The translations under genes and the position numbers were made by a program. From Paenibacillus sedimenti (GTDB taxonomy: Bacteria; Bacillota; Bacilli; Paenibacillales; NBRC-103111): a DNA stretch of 34,758 nt. A model generated the notes under the pieces. That model was given only the letters and a program-made list of their open reading frames with translations, was not told where the DNA came from and made no database searches. Positions 16,190 through 24,358 of the stretch are shown in pieces. The stretch covers positions 1-34,758 of the forward strand of contig NZ_JACVVD010000024.1 in NCBI RefSeq assembly GCF_014534655.1, read 5' to 3'. Each line of letters opens with the position of its first letter. The first letter of the stretch is position 1.

Positions 16190-16353
16190 TTATTGTAGCA
16201 AAGGCCCCAACTCTCTGGCACGCGCCACAGCCCCCGTACGTCGTTGAACCTGATGCTTGCCGAAGATTTGGTGGTTATATCCCTTTACTGTGCTTAATGC
16301 AAGAAATAACTGCTCGCTGATCTCCCGATTCGATAAGTCCTTGGCGATCAATC
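16190..16353 (-). pseudogene. LuxR/MalT-type regulator, C-terminal HTH fragment
   Basis: The minus strand reads RLIAKDLSNREISEQLFLAL, then STVKGYNHQIFGKHQVQRRT and GAVARARELGPLLQ-stop. This is the recognition-helix end of a LuxR-type HTH, of the LAL/MalT kind. Only the last ~54 residues remain, and there is no start. Confidence 0.75.
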
Positions 16354-16359
16354 GAAGGT

Positions 16360-16446
16360 ATGGAAAAAGAGGGTATCTTAAAAGAACATGTCATGAAGGA
16401 AAATCATTATGAAGATCTTGTTTATTATGGGATTATCAATAAATAA
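16360..16446 (+). pseudogene. GNAT acetyltransferase C-terminal fragment
   Basis: 28 codons, MEKEGILKEHVMKENHYEDL and VYYGIINK, match the last strand pair of RimJ/RimL-type acetyltransferases (GF-x-x-EG-x-L...D...Y). It joins a reversed LuxR fragment within about 10 bp and runs directly into a cassette repeat, so it is the tail of a former cassette gene. Confidence 0.65.
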
Positions 16447-16448
16447 AG

Positions 16449-16542
16449 CTAAGCTAACGGATAACGATAGTTGAACGAAACATGGAGTAGTTTGCCACGG
16501 CAGCTGCTCTTTTTTTCATTGAAGAAACGGGCAAGATAGTGC
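16449..16542 (+). repeat. Cassette repeat 11, complete
   Basis: AGCTAACGGATAACGATAGT left box (16452-16471), an imperfect GAGTAG/CTGCTC hairpin with T-run, and right box TTGAAGAAACGGGCAAGATA (16519-16538). The left box is close to the consensus. Confidence 0.85.
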
Positions 16543-16678
16543 AGCACTCGTTAGATAAAAGTTATGGGTTTTGGTTCTTGCAACTTATATGTTACGATTC
16601 AAGAGATATTCAATTTGGCTGGCGTTTGAAGCGCTACAGATTTGTCCCTAATGATTAAAGAGAGCAGGTTTATATCAA

Positions 16679-18232
16679 ATGGCAGAAAATAAACAACATA
16701 GATTCCGTTTCAGCGAAGCATCTTTCTGGGATTTACAGAGGACATATTTTGAACAACAAGGTATGAAGGCTTGGAATAATGACCAGGTTCCGCAATATAT
16801 AACGAGCAACCCCATGATTGCCGCAGCCTACGCGGAAATGATTTTCGGGTTTCTTCAAGACCTGTCCGACCGAGGAGATATTTCTGAAACCGTTACGATC
16901 CTGGAACTGGGAGCGGGGGCGGGACGCCTTGCATTTCATGTATTGCAAAAGCTATGCGAGCTGAGAGATTATGCCGGTATTGTACTGCCCCCATTTCGCT
17001 ATGTCATGACCGATTTAGCGGTAAAAAATATAGTCGCTTGGAAAAATCATCCTGCCCTTCAAACTTTTATACGACATGGACTATTGGATTTCGCAGAGTT
17101 TGATGCCGTGCATGACACGGAGCTAAATTTGGTTATATCTAATACAACCATCCAGCCTGGTGATCTGAAGCAGCCGCTGCTGATCGTAGCTAATTATTTT
17201 TTTGACAGTATTCCGCAAGAGCTGATCTATGTAGGTGGTGGTAAGATTTTTGAATGCGATGTCCTCATTGAGCTTCCTGAAAACTCCAATTTATTCAAGC
17301 CGTCAGAAGCATTGAAAAAAATGACTCTGAATTATGAGCACCGCCGTGCGTCTGGATATGAAGAAGAAAAATATCCGTATCACGATCTTATCGCGCTTTA
17401 TCAGCAGGAGCTTGAGGATTCACATATCCTGTTTCCGGTGGTCGGATTGACGTGCCTAGAGCGGCTGAATCAACTGTCACAGACTGGTTTCTTGCTTATC
17501 ACAGCAGATAAAGGCGACCACCGGTTAGAGAATTGGAAGTTTGCGGAGCCGCCCCAGTTAATTCATCATGGTAGCTTCTCTTTAACGGCAAACTATCATG
17601 CGATTCAACATGTGTTTGGGCAAAGAGGTGCTCAGTCACTTTTCACCACGCATCATTATAATAATATTAATGTCGGCTGTATATTCATGTTGGAAGCGCC
17701 AATTAGCTTTGTCAACACCCGGCTAGCCTACCGGCGGTTTATCGAGCGTTTTGGACCAGATGATTTCTTTAGTATGAAAGAATGGGTAGACCGCCAATTG
17801 GACACTATGGGATTGCAGCAAATTTTAGCCTTTTGGCGTTTGGGCGGTTATGATGCGGAGTTTTTCATCCAGGGCGCGAAACACATCGCTAGCCTGCTGC
17901 CCGAAGCTAGCGATGAAGAAATGCTTGATATCAAAAAAAGCATATACATCATGTGGTCATCTTACTATGCGATGGAGCAACGCTATGATTTAGCGTTGGA
18001 CGCCGGACTTCTGCTGTTCGAAATGGATATGTACGAGGATGCGAAGCTGTTTCTGGAAACATCCATACATGCAAATGAGCCTGTACCAACAGTCTTATAT
18101 TGTCTGGCTATATGTAGCTACGAACTTGGGCTGGAAGAGGCCGCACTGGAATACATACGCGAGGCGCTGGTTCTGGAACCTGAGCATGAAGAGGCCTTAG
18201 CGCTGCTGAAATGCTTGAGTGAAGGGGATTAG
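16679..18232 (+). CDS. SAM-dependent methyltransferase fused to a TPR region
   Basis: 517 residues. ILELGAGAGRLAFHVLQKL (about 74-92) is the SAM-binding motif I. VANYFFDSIPQELIYV (~172-187) is motif IV-like and recalls MidA/NDUFAF7-type protein arginine methyltransferases, where an N/D-E-x-F/D-A-x-P segment follows. The last ~110 residues carry TPR-like helices (YDLALDAGLLLFEMDMYEDA, LYCLAICSYELGLEEAALEY), so this may be a methyltransferase with its own protein-binding scaffold. It is the largest cassette gene and more GC-rich than its neighbours. ATG 16679 follows GAGCAGG. The substrate is unknown. Confidence 0.8.
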   Translation: MAENKQHRFRFSEASFWDLQRTYFEQQGMKAWNNDQVPQYITSNPMIAAAYAEMIFGFLQDLSDRGDISETVTILELGAGAGRLAFHVLQKLCELRDYAGIVLPPFRYVMTDLAVKNIVAWKNHPALQTFIRHGLLDFAEFDAVHDTELNLVISNTTIQPGDLKQPLLIVANYFFDSIPQELIYVGGGKIFECDVLIELPENSNLFKPSEALKKMTLNYEHRRASGYEEEKYPYHDLIALYQQELEDSHILFPVVGLTCLERLNQLSQTGFLLITADKGDHRLENWKFAEPPQLIHHGSFSLTANYHAIQHVFGQRGAQSLFTTHHYNNINVGCIFMLEAPISFVNTRLAYRRFIERFGPDDFFSMKEWVDRQLDTMGLQQILAFWRLGGYDAEFFIQGAKHIASLLPEASDEEMLDIKKSIYIMWSSYYAMEQRYDLALDAGLLLFEMDMYEDAKLFLETSIHANEPVPTVLYCLAICSYELGLEEAALEYIREALVLEPEHEEALALLKCLSEGD

Positions 18233-18261
18233 CTTTGTTTCGATATACAATTCAAAGATGC

Positions 18262-18320
18262 CAGAATGAGGCTGCCGGCAAGGTCGGCAGCCTGGTTCTG
18301 CGATCGGGCAGGATAATGGA
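18262..18320 (+). repeat. Cassette repeat 12, hairpin and right box
   Basis: A perfect 9 bp hairpin AGGCTGCCG (18269-18277) / CGGCAGCCT (18285-18293) and right box GCGATCGGGCAGGATAAT (18300-18317). The left box is missing. Confidence 0.78.
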
Positions 18321-18388
18321 GTGGCAAACCACTATATTATGGTAATATGAAGTAGTGGTTTCTTTAGGCATGTAAGGAGTGAAAAAAT

Positions 18389-18751
18389 TTGAAGTGTGTT
18401 TTTGTTGTGTTGATGTTCGTGTTGGTACTAATGACAGGCTGTTCATCTAAAAACAATAGTGATGATGGACATTGGAACCACAAAGAGGGTTATGTTGTTG
18501 CGAAAGAGAACAGTAAAGTCTTAGTTGTACGTGACGAGGTTGCTAATATCAATACGACGCCACTAAGTGAAATATTGAAGGACGCTAAGCCAAATGCAAT
18601 CTGGCTTTCTTTGGATAAAGCTGATTACGATGCTGTTGCTGTAGGCGACCAAGTAAGCATTATTATCGACGCTAACGTGGTGGTTGAAGCGTCTTATCCA
18701 GGTCATGCGAAGGCGCTCGATGTAGTCAAGGTTATACCGTTGTTAAAATAA
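18389..18751 (+). CDS. DUF3221-family lipoprotein
   Basis: 120 residues. The lipoprotein signal ends LMTGC (Cys18). EGYVVAKENSKVLVVRDEV and the later AIWLSLDKADYDAVAVGDQV, then DVVKV, match DUF3221 (YobA-like), beta-barrel extracellular lipoproteins of Bacillales of unknown role. The start is TTG 18389, ten bases after TAAGGAG. Its stop codon TAA (18749-18751) is the TAA of the TAACGG box of the next repeat. Confidence 0.82.
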   Translation: MKCVFVVLMFVLVLMTGCSSKNNSDDGHWNHKEGYVVAKENSKVLVVRDEVANINTTPLSEILKDAKPNAIWLSLDKADYDAVAVGDQVSIIIDANVVVEASYPGHAKALDVVKVIPLLK

Positions 18752-18818
18752 CGGAAACTATAGTGGAGGGGCTTGCTTCGCGGCAGCACCTCTTTTGTTT
18801 ATTAAAGTAACCGGCAGA
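18749..18818 (+). repeat. Cassette repeat 13, complete
   Basis: TAACGGAAACTATAGTGG left box containing the stop codon of the DUF3221 gene, an imperfect hairpin (GAGGGGCTTGC...GCAGCACCTC) followed by TTTTG, and right box AAAGTAACCGGCAGATT (18804-18820). Confidence 0.8.
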
Positions 18819-18903
18819 TTTGTTACAATCCATTGCGATAAAATATGGTATTATATGGATGGATGCGCCTTTGAAATGTATGAAAAGTGGAGGGTATTTG
18901 TGA

Positions 18904-19374
18904 ATGAGTGTAGAGATTGTACCTTTGAATGAGTCCCTTGTTCCTTATGTTAAAAGTTTGATAGCGGGATATATTAATTCTTCATCAAATGGAGTAAACG
19001 AATTAGAATCAACGTCTAAACAATTAGAAGAATGCGAGGAAATTTTAAATCGGTTTTTACGAAATAACAAATCGCATTGTTATGTGGCTAAGTTTGAACA
19101 TGAGTATGTAGGGTTTATTGTGCTATCATGGAGTTTTTCTATATCCAAAGGGCATCCTGTACTCCGAATAGATGCTTTATATTCATCGCCAAAGCATAGG
19201 AATAAAGGTGTAGGTAGGAAGCTAATGCAATACGCCTTAGACATAGCAATTGAGAACAAAGCGTCCCGATTACAGCTTGAAACAGATGATGATAATGCTC
19301 CAACTCGTAATTTATATAATAATCTCGGATTTAAGTTAATACCAGGTAAAGGAGTGTACATGGCATTTTTATAG
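18904..19374 (+). CDS. GNAT-family N-acetyltransferase
   Basis: 156 residues. The acetyl-CoA pyrophosphate-binding motif A is visible as KHRNKGVGRKLMQYAL (~98-113), and NLYNNLGFKL (~138-147) is motif B. ATG 18904 is preceded by TGGAGGG. The acetyl acceptor is unknown. It ends a few bases before a left box and occupies its own cassette. Confidence 0.88.
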   Translation: MSVEIVPLNESLVPYVKSLIAGYINSSSNGVNELESTSKQLEECEEILNRFLRNNKSHCYVAKFEHEYVGFIVLSWSFSISKGHPVLRIDALYSSPKHRNKGVGRKLMQYALDIAIENKASRLQLETDDDNAPTRNLYNNLGFKLIPGKGVYMAFL

Positions 19375-19386
19375 ACGATTGGTTTA

Positions 19387-19412
19387 TTGAGCTAACGAGG
19401 AACGATAGTTCA
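19387..19412 (+). repeat. Cassette repeat 14, left box cut by a transposon end
   Basis: TTGAGCTAACGAGGAACGAT then AGTTCA; the left box is intact up to 19412 and continues directly into TGTCAGAGGACAAG, a transposon-type end. Hairpin and right box are absent. Confidence 0.75.
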
Positions 19413-19460
19413 TGTCAGAGGACAAGAACTTATATCCATAACCGAAATGGACAAGAACAT
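19413..19460 (+). mobile_element. Isolated Tn7-family-like transposon end
   Basis: TGTCAGAGGACAAGAACTTA, then a second GGACAAGAACATATATC at 19449. It closely resembles the reverse complement of the end at 25538 (TGTCGGATGACAAGAACTTT...ATGACAAGAACTT). The two face each other around 6.1 kb, so they could be left and right ends of one element, but I see no target duplication. Confidence 0.6.
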
Positions 19461-19568
19461 ATATCTATAGGCCGAATTGTAAGGACGTCTGGCTGTCCAA
19501 GAAGTAGATCGCTGGTTATAAACTTCCGGTTTCGCGGAAACAAGTCGTAGAATAGGCTCTAAAACGAG

Positions 19569-19621
19569 GAAGATCACCAAACACCTAGCCAAATTGGACG
19601 GGTAGGGGGATCTTCTTTTTT
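19569..19621 (+). terminator. Hairpin with T-run in the gene-free 19461-19756 stretch
   Basis: GAAGATC (19569-19575) pairs with GATCTTC (19609-19615), followed by TTTTTT. Nothing else supportable lies between the transposon end and the TetR promoter. Confidence 0.5.
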
Positions 19622-19756
19622 ATACACTTTCCCAAAGTCGAATGTGATTAATTGAAATATCTTCAACTGAAACTTTGTTAAACTATCCAATTGCTCTTCT
19701 GGAATTGAATGGACGCGGGATCTCTCTGGTGGTGTTGTAAAGCTATAGAAAACGAA

Positions 19757-19785
19757 TTGACAAAGGCAGATCTAATAAATATAAT
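19757..19785 (+). promoter_or_regulatory. Consensus sigma-A promoter of the TetR-GNAT operon
   Basis: TTGACA (19757-19762), 17 bp spacer, TATAAT (19780-19785): a perfect match to the vegetative consensus. Confidence 0.85.
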
Positions 19786-19812
19786 GGTACTATAAAAACA
19801 TATGTAGTACCA
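19785..19812. promoter_or_regulatory. Likely TetR operator
   Basis: Perfect 8 bp inverted repeat TGGTACTA (19785-19792) / TAGTACCA (19805-19812) with a 12 bp spacer. It overlaps the end of the -10 and the transcription start, as expected for autorepression by the TetR protein encoded next. Confidence 0.75.
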
Positions 19813-19848
19813 ATCGTTTCAACAGGCAGGAGGGAAGATAATAATTAC

Positions 19849-20415
19849 ATGGAGAAAAATCTGTATTTAAAAACTTTAAAACTAATTGGAAACAAAGGGA
19901 TTCGATTCACAACCGAGGATTTGGCAAAAGAACTCGGTACGAGTAAACGAACCATTTATGCGCATTTTGCTTCCAAACATGAAATCATAGAAAAAACGAT
20001 CGACTTTGTTTTTAGTGAAATTGTTGCCTCGGATAACGAAATAATGGAAAGAAACGAACTTACACTTCGTGAAAAAATGATACTAAGTTTTCAGAATATT
20101 CCCGATGCATACAGTGTCAGTTCTATCGTTCGACATATGGAGGATTTGCAGCGACATTATCCTGATTTGTGGGAAAAAACAAATAATCACCTGAATACGA
20201 TATGGGATCCAGTCATGCATTTGATAGAGCAAGGTATAAAGAATGAAGAACTTGAAGTAATAGATACCGTCATACTTAAGTTAATGCTGAATGAAACACT
20301 CAAAAAACTTTTAGATTATGACTTTCTTGCAAATCATCAAGTCAGCTTCGAGTCCGGAATTAAAGCGATGAACAATATTATTTTATATGGATTAATAAAA
20401 AGAAATGATGATTGA
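19849..20415 (+). CDS. TetR/AcrR-family repressor
   Basis: 188 residues. The N-terminal HTH TTEDLAKELGTSKRTIYAHF (~21-40) followed by SKHEIIEKTIDFVF is typical of TetR. The C-terminal ligand and dimer domain is unassigned. ATG 19849 lies behind AGGAGGG. A consensus promoter with an inverted repeat upstream implies autoregulation. It is followed after 26 bp by a GNAT gene in the same operon, so the inducer may relate to the acetyltransferase substrate. Confidence 0.9.
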   Translation: MEKNLYLKTLKLIGNKGIRFTTEDLAKELGTSKRTIYAHFASKHEIIEKTIDFVFSEIVASDNEIMERNELTLREKMILSFQNIPDAYSVSSIVRHMEDLQRHYPDLWEKTNNHLNTIWDPVMHLIEQGIKNEELEVIDTVILKLMLNETLKKLLDYDFLANHQVSFESGIKAMNNIILYGLIKRNDD

Positions 20416-20441
20416 ATTATACATATAAGGGAGTGTTAGAA

Positions 20442-21050
20442 ATGATTAAAGTCACAATCGACAAGGCTGATCCCAATTCGTCAGTAGGAGGACGATTGAA
20501 TCAATTGGCGCTTGACTATATGGCATACTCGCTTGCGGGATCTAAAGAAGATAGCAAAATAAACGAAACATTCAATCAATTATGGCGATGGGACAACAAC
20601 CGCTTCAGTCATCAGTATGCTTTCGAAGCAAAAATGGGAGAACAAACCCTGGGAATGATTACCTGTTACCCCATTACGCTGATGAATCGCCTTGCTTGGC
20701 CTACCTTCTTGAAACTTTTTTCTTATCGAAAGTGGGGGCTTATCGGCTATAACATGATGAATTGGAAAGAATGTTATTCCATGATCACTTTGAAAGAAGG
20801 CAGGGAAGATGAGTTCCATATTGGGACACTGGCTGCACTGCCAGAAAGCAGAGGCTTGGGGGTAGGTTCCGAGTTAATCCGATTTGCCGAGGAGCAAGCC
20901 GTTTTGAAAGGCTTTCCTAAATGCTCGCTTACTGTAAAAAAAGAAAATCTTCTTGCGATCAAGCTGTATGAGAAATTGGGATACCAAAAAACGGGAGAGA
21001 TTGAGAAGCCGGCTTTATCCTTATACAGAATGTCAAAAAAATTGGTATGA
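20442..21050 (+). CDS. GNAT-family N-acetyltransferase (TetR operon)
   Basis: 202 residues from ATG 20442, which follows AAGGGAG; an upstream TTG would overlap the TetR stop. Motif A is PESRGLGVGSELIRFAEEQA (~132-151), with KLYEKLGYQKTG as motif B. A longer N-terminal region than usual (LDYMAYSLAGSKEDSKINET) suggests the spermine/heavy-metal-adjacent subgroup seen with TetR partners in Bacillales. The substrate is unknown. Confidence 0.88.
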   Translation: MIKVTIDKADPNSSVGGRLNQLALDYMAYSLAGSKEDSKINETFNQLWRWDNNRFSHQYAFEAKMGEQTLGMITCYPITLMNRLAWPTFLKLFSYRKWGLIGYNMMNWKECYSMITLKEGREDEFHIGTLAALPESRGLGVGSELIRFAEEQAVLKGFPKCSLTVKKENLLAIKLYEKLGYQKTGEIEKPALSLYRMSKKLV

Positions 21051-21067
21051 ACGTAAAACGCGATACA

Positions 21068-21099
21068 AAGAGCAGTCCGCCCCTGTGTGGCCTGCTCTT
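21068..21099 (+). terminator. Terminator of the TetR-GNAT operon
   Basis: Perfect 8 bp stem AAGAGCAG (21068-21075) / CTGCTCTT (21092-21099), then ATTACATT. Confidence 0.6.
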
Positions 21100-21234
21100 A
21101 TTACATTGATTGGTATGTGGTTAAGCTCCGATGTTAAAATGACTTCGATCCGCGCTCGCTTCGCGGCTGGCTTTTTTTATGGCTGGGCAGGCATGAATAC
21201 AATGACACAAAATTGCCTACATTACTCATTCAGA

Positions 21235-21266
21235 AAAAGCTTGATAATTCAAGCTTTTATTTTTTT
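21235..21266 (+). terminator. Rho-independent terminator
   Basis: Perfect 10 bp stem AAAAGCTTGA (21235-21244) / TCAAGCTTTT (21249-21258) with a TAAT loop and following ATTTTTTTA. The stretch 21100-21234 holds no gene; a CCGCG...CGCGG hairpin near 21150 is also present. Confidence 0.7.
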
Positions 21267-21299
21267 ATGTAGGGGAATTTTTGTCATCAAAAAATGCAC

Positions 21300-21320
21300 A
21301 ACTACCGGGCAGGATAGTGG
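21300..21320 (+). repeat. Cassette repeat 15, right box only
   Basis: ACTACCGGGCAGGATAGTGG (21301-21320). No left box or hairpin of the usual type upstream. Confidence 0.65.
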
Positions 21321-21472
21321 AATTAGAGGGGGGATCGGGCCGCAGACATCGAAGGCTATTGACTGAAAAGGGAATAAAGGAAAAGTAAAGTGGAAACCTT
21401 ACTTTAGGTATAACAAAAGCTGGAAATGAAAAATTAGCTTTTGGAAGCAAACCTTAGGGGGTTCAGCAAAGC

Positions 21473-22735
21473 ATGAAATGTTTGTGTAAGCTGTTGCTCG
21501 TCATAATGCCTGTGTTGCTTTACGTTAGCGTCGCCAATCCCGTCGCCTCAGCGGCTCAACCGGAACAGCAGCAACATGAGGCCGCACAAATCGGCCGCTA
21601 TAATATGATATTCCACTGGAACCATCTCGATTGGAATTTTACCGATCCAAAGCTAAAACAGAAGTTCGAAGCCAAGCAAGCATGGAAGCATGCAATGCCA
21701 GGTGGAGTCAAGATCGATACTCTGGGGAATTATTACGTCTCGGTACCGCGTTGGGCGGAGGGCATTCCAGCGACAATGAACCGGATCGTGGTTAAGGAGG
21801 GGGTGCCGCTGTTGGAGCCTTTCCCGAGCTGGGATTGGAATGAGGCCGGAAATGTAAAGGTACTTCAATCCGTATTGGGTTACGAGATTGATGAGCTGAA
21901 CCGGATGTGGCTTCTGGATCAAGGCAAGATCGCCTACGCACCTTCGCCGGAGGGATCGCAGAAGCTTGTCGTGTGGGATTTGACTACGAAGAAGCTGCTC
22001 GACTCGATCGACATTCCGAATATGATCGCGCCTTACCGGACCTCATTCCTGAACGATTTGGTTGTCGATAACAAGAACGGATACGTGTACATCACCGATT
22101 CCGGTAACGGGTGGCCGGATCATCAGGTGGCCGGCGGTATCATTGTCTACAATATGAAGACAAAGCAGCTACGCCGTGTTCTTGATCGTCATTACAGCAC
22201 GCAGGACGTGCCGGGCTTCCGGTTCGCAATCGACCTGCTCCCGGTATTCAGGGAGAAACCGATGCGCATCGGCTCGGACGGTATCGCGTTGTCTGCGGAT
22301 CGCCGAACACTGTACTACTGCCCGATAACAGGCCGCAATCTTTATGCCGTAGATACCGCACTGCTGCGCGACTTCTCCGTGCCCCTTGAGGACATCGGCA
22401 AGGCCGTTAAAGCAATCGGCAGCAAAAGCACCACTACGGACGGGATGCACGCCGACAACAAAGGAAACGTATTTTATACAATGCTGGAAGGCAAAGGGGT
22501 AGGAATGTACTCGCCTTCGACTAACGTCTTTCGTTCGATCGTATCGGATGATCGGATGCTGTGGGTGGACGGTGTCGCCTTCGACCAGCAAGGGTCGATC
22601 ATTTTCAACAGCAACCGGCTACACCAGATGTTTGAGTCTGGTCAGCCCGATATGGATTGGAGCTATCCGTACAATCTGATCATATGGAAAGCCTACGTCG
22701 GGCTGGATGTGAAGTCGTACCTCTATGCGAACTGA
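21473..22735 (+). CDS. Secreted major royal jelly/yellow-family beta-propeller protein
   Basis: 420 residues. A signal peptide ends near PVASAAQ (~28). The body matches the MRJP/yellow family: DELNRMWLLDQGK (~142-154), KLVVWDLTTKKLLDSIDIP, FLNDLVVDNKNGYVYITDSG (~195-214), RIGSDGIALSADRRTLYYCPI (~263-283), DGMHADNKGNVFYT and WVDGVAFDQQGSIIFNSNRL. Bacterial members are secreted six-bladed propellers of unknown role, sometimes proposed as lactonase- or ligand-binding-like. AGGGGG precedes ATG 21473. GC content is clearly higher than in the neighbouring cassettes, consistent with recent acquisition. Confidence 0.9.
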   Translation: MKCLCKLLLVIMPVLLYVSVANPVASAAQPEQQQHEAAQIGRYNMIFHWNHLDWNFTDPKLKQKFEAKQAWKHAMPGGVKIDTLGNYYVSVPRWAEGIPATMNRIVVKEGVPLLEPFPSWDWNEAGNVKVLQSVLGYEIDELNRMWLLDQGKIAYAPSPEGSQKLVVWDLTTKKLLDSIDIPNMIAPYRTSFLNDLVVDNKNGYVYITDSGNGWPDHQVAGGIIVYNMKTKQLRRVLDRHYSTQDVPGFRFAIDLLPVFREKPMRIGSDGIALSADRRTLYYCPITGRNLYAVDTALLRDFSVPLEDIGKAVKAIGSKSTTTDGMHADNKGNVFYTMLEGKGVGMYSPSTNVFRSIVSDDRMLWVDGVAFDQQGSIIFNSNRLHQMFESGQPDMDWSYPYNLIIWKAYVGLDVKSYLYAN

Positions 22736-22800
22736 CCGTTATTCGGCAAAGTCGAACTCCCGGTCGACACATCGCTTTCGAGGCATAGAGACATTCCGTA

Positions 22801-22890
22801 TTCAACGGATAACCATAGTTGAAAAAACGACATCGAGCAGGTGCCCACAGCAACCTGCTCGTTTTATTAAGCTAACCATTCTTGTTAAAA
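22801..22890 (+). repeat. Cassette repeat 16, complete
   Basis: Perfect outer inverted repeat in the left box, TTCAAC...GTTGAA (22801-22823), a perfect 9 bp hairpin CGAGCAGGT (22834-22842) / ACCTGCTCG (22853-22861) followed by TTTTATT, and a degenerate right box AAGCTAACCATTCTTGTT. Confidence 0.8.
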
Positions 22891-23020
22891 GATGGGGTGG
22901 GTGGCGTAAAGTAAAAATTTTTTCTATGAAATACGCTATGCCGAACAATGGCGGCATTGGTCTCACAGGCTTAGAGGAAGCACTCACACCTCATGACCTG
23001 TTAGTCATGACGCGCGCAAG

Positions 23021-23496
23021 GTAATAAAAGAAAGCATCGAGGAATTGCGTCCCTGGATGCCGTGGGCTCAAAACATTCCTACAATTGAAGAGTCTGAAAT
23101 AAGTATACGGCGATCTAGACTACAATTCCTGGATCGCACCGATCTAAGATTACTCCTTTTAATGAAGGAAACAGGTCAAATTTATTGGTAGTAGCGGATT
23201 ACATCGAATTGATTGGCAAGCACGTAAATTTGAAATTGGTTATTGGGTGCGTACATCTTTTGGCAATCAAGGATATATTACTGAAGCAGTGGATGCTATA
23301 ACAAACTATGCTATACATGAGTTACAAGCTAATCGTATTGAAATCCGCTGTGATGCTCGTAATACACGGAGTGCACGAGTTGCCGAACGGCAGGGATTCA
23401 CTCTTTGAAGGAATTCTTCGAAAAGATGCGTGTGACGTAGATGGTTCATTGAGAGATACAATGGTATTTTCTAAAGTTCGCGATGTTGAGTTTTAA
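23021..23496 (+). pseudogene. RimJ/RimL-type GNAT acetyltransferase pseudogene
   Basis: Three frames together encode VIKESIEELRPWMPWAQNIP, then SGLHRIDWQARKFEIGYWVR then TSFGNQGYITEAVDAITNYA, and finally EGILRKDACDVDGSLRDTMV. Motif A (SFGNQGYITEAV) is present. Frameshifts near 23190 and 23408 and the lack of a proper N-terminus make it a pseudogene. Confidence 0.82.
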
Positions 23497-23524
23497 TTAT
23501 TTCTCCAACCCTTTAATCAGAACT

Positions 23525-23582
23525 TATGAGGAGCTTGCTTTACGGCATCTCCTTTTTCGGTTATTGAAGTAACGGGCAGTAA
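23525..23582 (+). repeat. Cassette repeat 17, hairpin and right box
   Basis: AGGAG...CTCCT hairpin with T-run and right box TTGAAGTAACGGGCAGT (23564-23580). The loop GCTTGC-x-TTACGGCA resembles that of repeats 3 and 13. Confidence 0.75.
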
Positions 23583-23662
23583 TGCGTAATCGCCCCTCGT
23601 CGCACATAACACTTTATGATATTATTGGGTAAATTTAGATATAAGACTGGAGATGAGTACAT

Positions 23663-24175
23663 ATGGAGTTAAGTATGTCTTTGGTCAGACCCACAGTAGA
23701 ATTGAAGGACGGATATCTTGCTTTTTATCAAGAATGGATTGAAAGTGGAGAAGACATGGTGCCATGGGTTATAAGTAAAGATCCTTCTGACTTTGAAGCT
23801 ATGGTGCAGTCTCTTCTTAATAATGAAAAAGGTGAAAATCTGCCTGGAAATTGGGTTCCAGACTCCACATTTTGGTTAGTTGTTGGTAATAAGGTGGTTG
23901 GTGCTGTTAACATTAGACATCGTCTAACAGAAAAGTTATTTAATTGTGGCGGACATATTGGATATGGAATTCGTCCGAAAGAGAGAAGAAAAGGTTATGC
24001 GAGTAAATTGTTAGCTTTATCTCTGCAAAAAGCTAAGGAGTTAGGAATTGAAAAAGCCCTTGTTGTTTGTGATGAAGGTAATATAGCTTCTGAGAAAACA
24101 ATTTTGAAGAATGGTGGAATACCAGATTCAAACTTCGTTGAGGAAACGGAAACGTTATTAAAAGATTTTGGATAG
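23663..24175 (+). CDS. GNAT-family N-acetyltransferase
   Basis: 170 residues. Motif A is GYGIRPKERRKGYASKLLAL (~100-119) and VCDEGNIASEKTILKNGG (~134-151) is motif B. It looks like the YoaA-like GNAT group in which the last strand carries an aromatic residue after an E-x-D/E turn; here the end reads EETETLLKDFG, a few residues short of the usual length. GGAGATG precedes ATG 23663. Substrate unknown. Confidence 0.87.
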   Translation: MELSMSLVRPTVELKDGYLAFYQEWIESGEDMVPWVISKDPSDFEAMVQSLLNNEKGENLPGNWVPDSTFWLVVGNKVVGAVNIRHRLTEKLFNCGGHIGYGIRPKERRKGYASKLLALSLQKAKELGIEKALVVCDEGNIASEKTILKNGGIPDSNFVEETETLLKDFG

Positions 24176-24191
24176 AATTATCGTGAGTAAC

Positions 24192-24280
24192 TTTTTCAAC
24201 GGAGTACGCTAGCTGCAACAAAACGACATCACGAGACTACCACGGATGGCAGCCTCGTTGAACTATCTGGCAGGATAGTT
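24192..24280 (+). repeat. Cassette repeat 18, complete
   Basis: TTCAACGGAGTACGCTAGCT left box, hairpin CGAG-a-CT...AG-c-CTCG (24231-24257), and right box TTGAACTATCTGGCAGGATA (24258-24277) followed by GTT. Confidence 0.8.
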
Positions 24281-24358
24281 CTAATAAATACAAAAACCTG
24301 AAACATATGAAAAGTGATATGATTGAACCAAACGTATTTACAAAGTTAGGTGGTATCA

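Noticed and set aside
20953..21366. 137-codon plus frame after the GNAT of the TetR operon
   Set aside because: It begins inside the GNAT gene in another frame and runs through two terminator hairpins and a repeat box.
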